Assembly: GCF_025370935.1 (NCBI RefSeq)
Contig: NC_133485.1
Location: 18,031,295-18,095,294, forward strand
Direction: 5' to 3'
Length of the DNA: 64,000 nucleotides
Origin: Choristoneura fumiferana
Taxonomy: Eukaryota > Arthropoda > Insecta > Lepidoptera > Tortricidae
The translations under genes and the position numbers were made by a program. This document shows, piece by piece, positions 53,101-62,100 of the stretch. Position 1 is the stretch's first letter; the number at the start of each line of letters is the position of its first letter. Below the pieces are notes generated by a model, which saw only the letters and a list, made by a program, of their open reading frames with translations, had not been told where the DNA came from and made no database searches.

Positions 53101-56100
53101 ATAATCATAAGTCTACTATCAATAAAAAATATAATATGGAACATCCTAGAAAACTTAAGGGACCTACTCAATTGTGTAACGTTGTTGAGACAGCTTCGTA
53201 AACAGGCCCGCCGCACTCCCAGCTCTTGCCGCTGCCGTCCTGTAACTCCTGTACCACTACCATGAGTTTACAGTGACCGTAGTCGATAGCGACGGCGTAA
53301 ATTATTTGTATGGAGAATTGTACAGCGCCTCTACAAATAATTTACGCCGTCGCTATCGAGTACGGTCACTGTAAACTCATGGTAGTGGTACTGTGCGTGT
53401 TTTGCGCTTTACGCGTGACTTATCAAATGAAAAGACTCGTTGTGGAAATTTGAAAATATATATTTTTGAATTTTATAGTAAATAGTTTTAAATTCATTTA
53501 AAAACATATTTCAAAATTGACTACTTATTCCCTATATATCTATCTATATTTTGACATTTGCCTATCAGCAGATTTCATGAAAAAGAGAGCTTGATACATT
53601 ATCTAAGTAGGTTAAAATTCCTGTATTTGTTTGTTTCAACCGCATCACGCACTATTTTTTTTCTATTGGCAATATTTTGGTCCGAATTACAACAAAATAT
53701 TTGATTTACTTATTTGCCCACCTGTTGGTTCCCTGGAAAGATTAATGAACTGAACTAATAGAATTCTTTACTCACCCGCGACTTAAGGTCGCTGTACTGT
53801 AATGAAACAACTGCAATGAAAATCTAATAAGGTTTTATGTTATGCAGGCCAAGCTCGTTCGGAATAACATCTTCTGCACTGACTTCGGTGAAGAAGACCC
53901 CTACGATACCAGCGATTACGTGGTGGCCGCAGTCTTCCTCACCCTGCTGATGCTTAACATCTTTGGAACTGGACACGATCTCTTCTTCCGTACAAACAAA
54001 GGCTTCTGTAAGTTTTGGAGTTTTATCACGCTTTCCATTTTCTTCAATATTCACTTGGTCTCTTGAGGTCACGACCGCATCACGGTTATGGCACGCCATG
54101 ATCCTATTTTAATGAAAATTATTTATAATGTCATTCAATATAAAAACCTTTATTACTACAATTTATTCAAAATGAGAAACTTGAAAAAAACTAAAAAGCC
54201 AGTAAAGCCAGTAAGGTTAGAATTGGGACCTTCACAAAATCTAAATGTTGCCAAAAAATGGGTTAGGTAAGGTTAGAACTACGACCCTCACGGTACCGAA
54301 ATCCTGCCAGAAAAGTGGGTTAGGTTAGGTTCGAACTGCGACCCTCACAGAACCGAAATACTTCCAGAAAAGTTGGTTAGGTAAAGCTAGAACTGCGACC
54401 CTCACAGAACCAAAATCCTGCCAGAAAAGTGGGTTAGGTTAGGTTAAAACTGCGACCCTACTTTTTTAGAAATGCTCACGTAACTAATGATTTTCGGAGA
54501 AATGTTTATGATTACAAAGCGGTTATTATAAATAATCGAATAAAAATTGACCCGTAACATTAATAAGAATATGTACAAATAAAATAAAAGTGTACCTTAA
54601 CCATGATGCGTTTGTTTATACAAATTTAAAGACGTTTCCACCATACATAAATAAAATAAATTGCTTTTTGTGAACAACATTCTTAGTTTTTCTCACAGAT
54701 TTAAGCTTTTACTAGTGTTACTACGGATTTTCTATACCCTATTGTCATTGACAATACTACGATTACACAAAATCAATTAAACTAATTAAATTTTATGTTA
54801 CTAATCAATCTCATACAGATTTTATACAGATTTTTAGACTTTGCAATACAGATTTCTTGGTTAAAGACGTGGCAACACTGTATGAGACCTTCACCATTTA
54901 CAGTGAGCAGACTTCTTCTTTGCTTTTCGCTGAGACGAAACTGGAAGAAGCTGGTGATGCCCTCTGGTGAGGGTCCGGAGCCGAAACTGAAGTCGCTCAA
55001 GTGTCTCAATGGCCTCAAGTAAGTATTTACAATATAAACAACTTAGAGCTATTCGAGGCCACGTCAGTTAGCCGCATTGGATTCAGCGGAGCGCCGAGCT
55101 GGAAAATTCATAGCTGATAGTCCGTTGATCGGGAACAGGGGGGCTACTACGAAATTCGAATATCGAAGTTCGTATCGTACCGTTTCTCTCAATCTCGTAT
55201 TAAATAAAGTACCTGGGCGAACGAGCATTGTTTGGGTTAAAACTCGTTAAGAAGCGTTTTCCCAGATATAAGACTAAGCTAGATCGATTTGTCATCCCCG
55301 AAAACCCCTACATACCAAATTTCATCGAAATTGTTGGAGCCGTTTCCGAGATCCCCGATATTTATATACACACATTAGGTTAGCTGGAAGAGATCCAGCT
55401 TTGTTCTCCTCTCTGTGTATTTGTATTTTTATTTTTATGTGCAGTAAAGAGTTTACATACATTACATACAAGAAATGCTTGTTAAAAGGTATAATTATTT
55501 TTAGGGTTCCGGAGCCAAAATGGCAAAATCGGAACCCTTATAGTTTTGTCAAGTTTTTTTTTTTTTTTATTATTTATTTACTCAAATAAAAAAATCAAAA
55601 GAAGTACAGAAATAAAATTTACTCGCATCAACGCACATAGTTCGACAGCCCTTTTAAAAAGATAGTACGGTTTCTCAAAAACTTTTTGATTAAGTGAAGA
55701 TTTCCGGAAATAATCGCTCCCAAAGTTTGTCCAAAAAATATGCAAAAAATATGAAAAGGTAACGCTTAATAAACACTTTCAAGGAAAATTGGTTTCAACA
55801 TGATCGGATGTACCGTTTTTGAGTTATTGCCGAAAAACTGCGCTTCTCAACAAAAGGACGTAATTGCCGTGAAGATACGCTCTTTTAGTAAGTGTTTTAA
55901 TTGTGTTATAACGCACATAATATTACTTGATTTTTTTCGTAATGGCTACGGAACCCTATCTTGGGCGTGTCCGACATGCTCTTGTGTTCAAATTCTGGGA
56001 TAACGCGTGTTTTTGAGTTTTAGCCTGATTTAATCACTTTTGTACTAGTTTTTTGAGAATTATCGGCATCGTAAATACACGGCATCTGTGCGTACAAAAC

Positions 56101-59100
56101 ACGCCATGTGCAAGCCCTAACCTATGACTTTAATATTGTTATTTTACAGAGCCATGACGACTTTCCTGGTGATCCTGGGTCATTCACCGCTAACTGGTTT
56201 CATCGCTGTCGGAAACCCCCAGTATCAAGAAGAAGTAAGAATCAAACAAATTTTAACTATCTATACTAATATTATAAATGCGGAAGTAACTCTTGGATGC
56301 CATTTAATTTTCAATCAATCCTATCTTATCCTATCCTAATATTATAATCTCTATTGCCGACTCCGAGCTCAGGACTCGCTGCGGCGTGGAAGGCAAGGAG
56401 AATCTATCACTTTTATTTTCTGAAGAAAGATCCATAAAGTTACTCAACCAACGACCACACCCACTCTGTCAAGAGTTGAACGACTTAGCAAAAGAACTGT
56501 GAAACACATATTAATTAGGCTATCTTTTCAAGCCGGAATTCCCACGAGATCTGCATGTAAAATCTCAAAATATCCACCGATTGAAACACGTTTTTGGGAA
56601 TTCCCAGGGAATACGTTAATCCTTTAAAATTCCAAATCACCTGCCAGAGCTAGGTCTACGCGAGTGTAGTCGCAGTTAGCTAGCAGTTTACTAGTTTTTT
56701 TTATAAAATTTTACATTTCATATATTGAATTTTTGTTTCAGATATATCACAAGGTGTTCTTCCAAGTCCTGCTGAACGGGACTCTGATCGTGCAGACATT
56801 CTTCACGATATCTGGTTTCCTGCTAGCCTACAATATCCTCGTGACTTCGGAAAAGCGACGTGTTAGCTGGCGAACCCTACCTCAGGGTATTTTCGTAAGA
56901 TGGCTGAGGTAAGCATCAGCTTCGTCGTCCCAGCCTATATACGTCCCACTGCTGGGCACAGGCCTCCTCTCAGAATGAGAGCATCAGCATCAGCATCAGC
57001 TTACCTATTAGTTTTTATTTTATCATCATCAGCCAGAAGATGTCCACTGCTAAACAAAAGCCTCCTCCTTAGAACGTCACATTGTGCATTGTAAGACCAC
57101 TCGTTACTTGCATAAACCGGTTGCAGTTCCAGTGGGAGGCCTGCATGCTTGGTCTTCCAGTTCGTGGTCGCCACTCGTGGATTTTACTCCTCCAGCGGTT
57201 ATCTGTTCTTTGAGGAATGTGGCCCGTCCGCCCATTGCCACTTCAACAAGTACCTATGCTAGGTTTTAATTATTAAACTGAAGACCTCATACACTCCAAC
57301 TCTATTTTTTTATTTTAAGTTATTTAAAAAATATATAAAAAAATAAATAAAAGCTGTTTATTGAAATAAAAAAATACACGTACACATTAATTAACTACTA
57401 ATCCTTAATTAATAGGATTGTTGCAGTCAATGTTTATAATTTTACTTGATTATTTGGAATGAATGGATACAATAATTATAATTTTAATATTTTACTCTGA
57501 GTAGGTAGGTATACAATTTTTATTTAAGGAGGTAGGTTTAACCATCGCACAAAGATATGCTTAACCTTGTTAATGAACTAAAATAATTTCCTTGCTCACC
57601 CGCGACCTTACGATAGCTAAGCTTATGCAAAATATGCGTGTTCATGCAGTTCCTCCACCTCCACACTGTAAGAACACACACAAATCACACAAACCCATCT
57701 ATCACCACCACCACATTACACTGACGCGTTTCGAACTCAAACAGAGCTCATCTTCAGAGTGACACAACCGTACACCATGCTACCAGTTGTTAGACAGTTG
57801 TTAGTTCTGTGTTGTTGTTGTTGTTGTTGGTGTTGGGTCTGTGGAGGAGCTGCATGAACACGCATATTTTGCATAAGCTTAGCTATCGTAAGGTCGCGGG
57901 TGAGCAAGGAAATTATTTTAGTTCATTGATATGGACCTCCGCAAAGTAACGCCTGATTCAATAAATTACTTAACCTTGTTGTGTTTGCTATTCACAATTT
58001 CTTGCACAGTTTCAAATGGAAATTTATTAAGTATGCGAGGCAGAGTGGACGTCCACACTCTCTGGCCGATTTGACCACTTGGTCGTTTTTACGTCTTAGT
58101 ACCTATTGTTTCACGGGGTCCTCCAGCTATGTCGTTTTTCAGGTTGACTCCCGTCTACGCTGTCATCATCGCCTTTATTTCGACGTGGCTCCGTCATCTC
58201 AGCTCTGGCCCCTTGTGGAAGGTAAGCAGTATTTCAATTACAACCTTTTATTCAAATTGCCGTGTGTATCTGTTTATTTCTTATCCAGATAAAACGTCAA
58301 CAAATTGTATTTTGTGTACACATATTAAAACTTGCACTTATTGTGTGTAGCTATTGGAGACGTTTTGATTCCTGAAACCTGAAACATGCGTTTCCAAAAT
58401 GCACACTTTCATAAACGCCCAAAGTATCTCTTGATGTAACTGATTTTATTTATGTTCGAAGTTTATACTTAAAGTTTCTTCAATATTATCCCTCAAGATC
58501 TTCAATGTGCCATTCAAAGTGTGCTGTTTTGATAAAGAAAGAGTGTCTGTTATTTCCAGCCTGTAGTGAACACTGAAGTGTTGGACTGCCGTCGCGACTG
58601 GTGGCTCCATCTGCTGTACATTGACAACTACGTAGATCTCTCTCAGTGTATGCCTCAGTCATGGTAAGATTTATCTACTCGTGACAAAAATTGTGTAATG
58701 CAAGAAAAATTATGAAGAACACTTGAACGTTGTTTAACAGATAGGATCCAACCTTTTGGATATACCTTCAGTAGGAACAAAAGCGAAGTTAAAGAATAAC
58801 ATGACAGTGCTTTGGATCCTTTTTAGGGTTCCGGAGCCACCATGTCTTTCTGTCTGTCTATCAGTCCGCGGCTTTGCTCAGGGACTATCAATGTAATTTT
58901 GCACGAATATATTATATGTAAACTATGCAGACAAAATGGTATATTTTTTTTTTACAGTACATACCATAGACGTAAAGTGGGGGTGAATTTTTTTCTCATC
59001 GAATCTTGAAGTGTGGAGTATGGTTGAATAGGTCTTTTAAAATCATTACGGGATTGCTTAAAACGATTTTTCGATTCAGTGATTTTTTTGCAAAATATTC

Positions 59101-62100
59101 AACTTTAAAGTGCAAATTTTCATTAAAATCGAGCGTCCCCTCTCTAAAATCTAAACCTAAGGGCGGAATTAAAAAAAAAACACGATGGTAGTAAGTATAT
59201 CAAACTTACAAGGAAAACTATAACTGTCAAGTTTTTTTGAGAATTATTAGCACTTTAAGAGTAAATAGCAGCCTAAAGTATAAAATAAACCTAAACTTGG
59301 AATATTCCGTACAAAATACGAAATCCTTAGAAAAATAAAATATTACTTACTAGCTTTTGCCCGCGACTTCGTCCGCGTGGAATAGTAATTTTGAGAAATA
59401 TTTAATTTATTTAGGATAAGTACCTATTCTGCCAATAATAGTACATAGTAACTTCTACGGTTAACCGAAAATAACCTATTTTAATTTAATACATTGCTAT
59501 AAATATAAACTATTTTTTTTTTGTTCTTCCATCCATCCATCCACCGGATGTTCTTCGGTAAAACATAAATATTTTGCGGATAACCACATTTTTACTAAGC
59601 ATAGCTACACATATTTCCGATAAATATACTTATATGTAGTAATTTGTTTGGAATTCCTTAAGAACTTTCATTCCTATATTTTCAAGTAAATAGGTTGAAA
59701 TTTGGAAAGCGCCGGAGCAAATGTTTTTTAGGGTTCCGTACCTAAAAAAGAAAAAATGGAACCCTTATAGGATTACTTTGCTATCCGTCCGTCCATCTAT
59801 CAAACCTCTAAGTCAAGGCAATCAAAAGCTACAGTCATTAAAAAAGTGTTTCGAAACCTATTGCCTTAACAGAAAAAGTTATAGGGTACTTCCGGCTGTC
59901 CTAGAAACTTGGGATTTTGCATAAAGGTAGCTCTTATTGCACAATAAATAAGACAAATTTGAAAATCATAATTTTTCATGTCTTACTGTCTATGTGAATA
60001 CGCCATCTAAAATGACCCCACATTGCGTACATTTCGCTTATGAGCTTAGAAGGCTCTGCTAACACTGCATCATCCCCTCTGCTAACATCCCCTCGCAGGT
60101 AAAATTTTCAAAAACGCTTGAACAAAATCTATTTATTTTTTATAAGTAGCCCAATGCCAAGTTTCATAAAGAACCATCGATTTATCTTCGACAATGACGC
60201 TCTTCCATATAAAGTTTCATCCCCTATTTCACCCCTCACAGGAAGAATTTTTAAAAACGCGCGAACGAATATGTATTTATCTCTTAGCACGTGCCCAAAT
60301 GCCAAGTTACATAAAAATGCCAAGTTACATAAAGAACCGTCCAATTATCTTCGACAATGACGATCTTCCATATAAAGTTTCATCCCCTATTTCACCCCCT
60401 CACAGGAAGAATTTTAAAAAACGTGCGAACAAATATCTATTTATCTCTTTTCATGTGCTGAAATGGCAAGTTTAATAAAGATTCATCGATTTATCTTCGA
60501 TAATGACGACCTTCCACATAAACTTTCATCCCCTATTTCATCCCCTCACAGGTCGAATTTTCTAAAAAGCTCAAACAAATACAGACTTATTTCTTATCAA
60601 GTGCCTAAATGCCAAGTTTCATAGTTTTATCTTTGACAGCGACGAACTTCCACCATATAAACTTTCATCCCCTATTTCAACCCCTTAAAGCCTCTTTTTT
60701 CGCGATAAAAGGTAGCCTATGTTCTTTCCCAAGGTCTATTCTATCTCTGTACCAAATTTCATCAAAATCGGTTCAGCGGTTTAGGCGTGAAAGCGTAACA
60801 GACAGACAGACAGACAGACAGAGTTACTTTCGCATTTATAATATTAGTATGGATTTTTTTGTGATGGCTACGGAACCCTATTTCGGGCGTGTCCGACAAA
60901 CTCTTATCCGGTTTTTGTTAAACTAAGTCCACTTGTTTTTTGCTGACTTGTCAACTGTAATGAATCCTCATAGCGCGATCCCTAAATCAGATATAGATTT
61001 AGGATACACTAACACTATGCAATGTTTTACAGGTACATATCCGGAGACATGCAGCTAAGCATCATCGGGATGGCAATCTTCTGTCTCTGTCAAGGCCCTC
61101 GATCGCGCAAGATTGCCATCACAATCGCTTTTGTCATCGGCCTGATTACTCCTGCTGCGCACACCTTCTTTCAGAACCTACATGCTGTGCTCATCGTGTC
61201 ACCAGAGTAAGAATAGCTTAGAATATTTACTCCTACAAATACTAATTATTATTTGTAGATTTACTCATACATGTATATACCGTTAACAGAACAATTAAAA
61301 AAGTTATGTCATGGATTTTGAGATTGACAGAAGCCGATGAAAGCAAAGAAGCTACTCCAAGTGTAGACCACCCATTCCTCGATGATCACGATCCACAGTC
61401 ATGAGGGAACGACTAGACAGAGAGCACAATCAAAGAAATTTAATCGCTTACAGCTTGTATATGGCTTCCCCGTTAGACTCATGCGGTTATTTTAAAGATT
61501 TGCTGTAGGTATAACTAGTCAACTTATTTAGTTCAGCGAGGGACGCGTCATTTTACCTCAGACAAGCTCTACCAAGGTCGAACCTCTGTACTATTAATGC
61601 CATGTTGGCATCCCATACATCTCCCAAAGAAAAGGTTCACCAGGTTGATTGTCATATTTAAGTATGGCAATTAATTATGTGAAATTTTCCAGGATGGCCA
61701 TTCACTTCTTCGTAGAAGATCTCACGTTCAACAACCTGTACAAGCGTGGGCATACCAATCTCGTCTGCTACGCCATGGGGCTGGCACTTGGCATGCTCAT
61801 GTATGATTTGTATGGTCAAGAAGATACGAAAGACAAGGTAACAAAGTATTATCTACTGGTCATTACCTGCCTGAAGCAGGGTTTTGTTTTTCGAGCGTAT
61901 TTATATATTACTAGTGTTTCCCTGCGACTTCGCACACTTAAATCATTAGGTCCAGCAACTGAATTGAAATTCCGGCATTTATAAGAACTCTAAACCGTAA
62001 CTCAAACGGGTGAACCGATTTAAATGCGTTGTTTTTTAAAGCAGTACCTTTTTTATCTTTTTTTTTCTAACTGTGGACGCACTCCTTCAACTCAAAGAAA

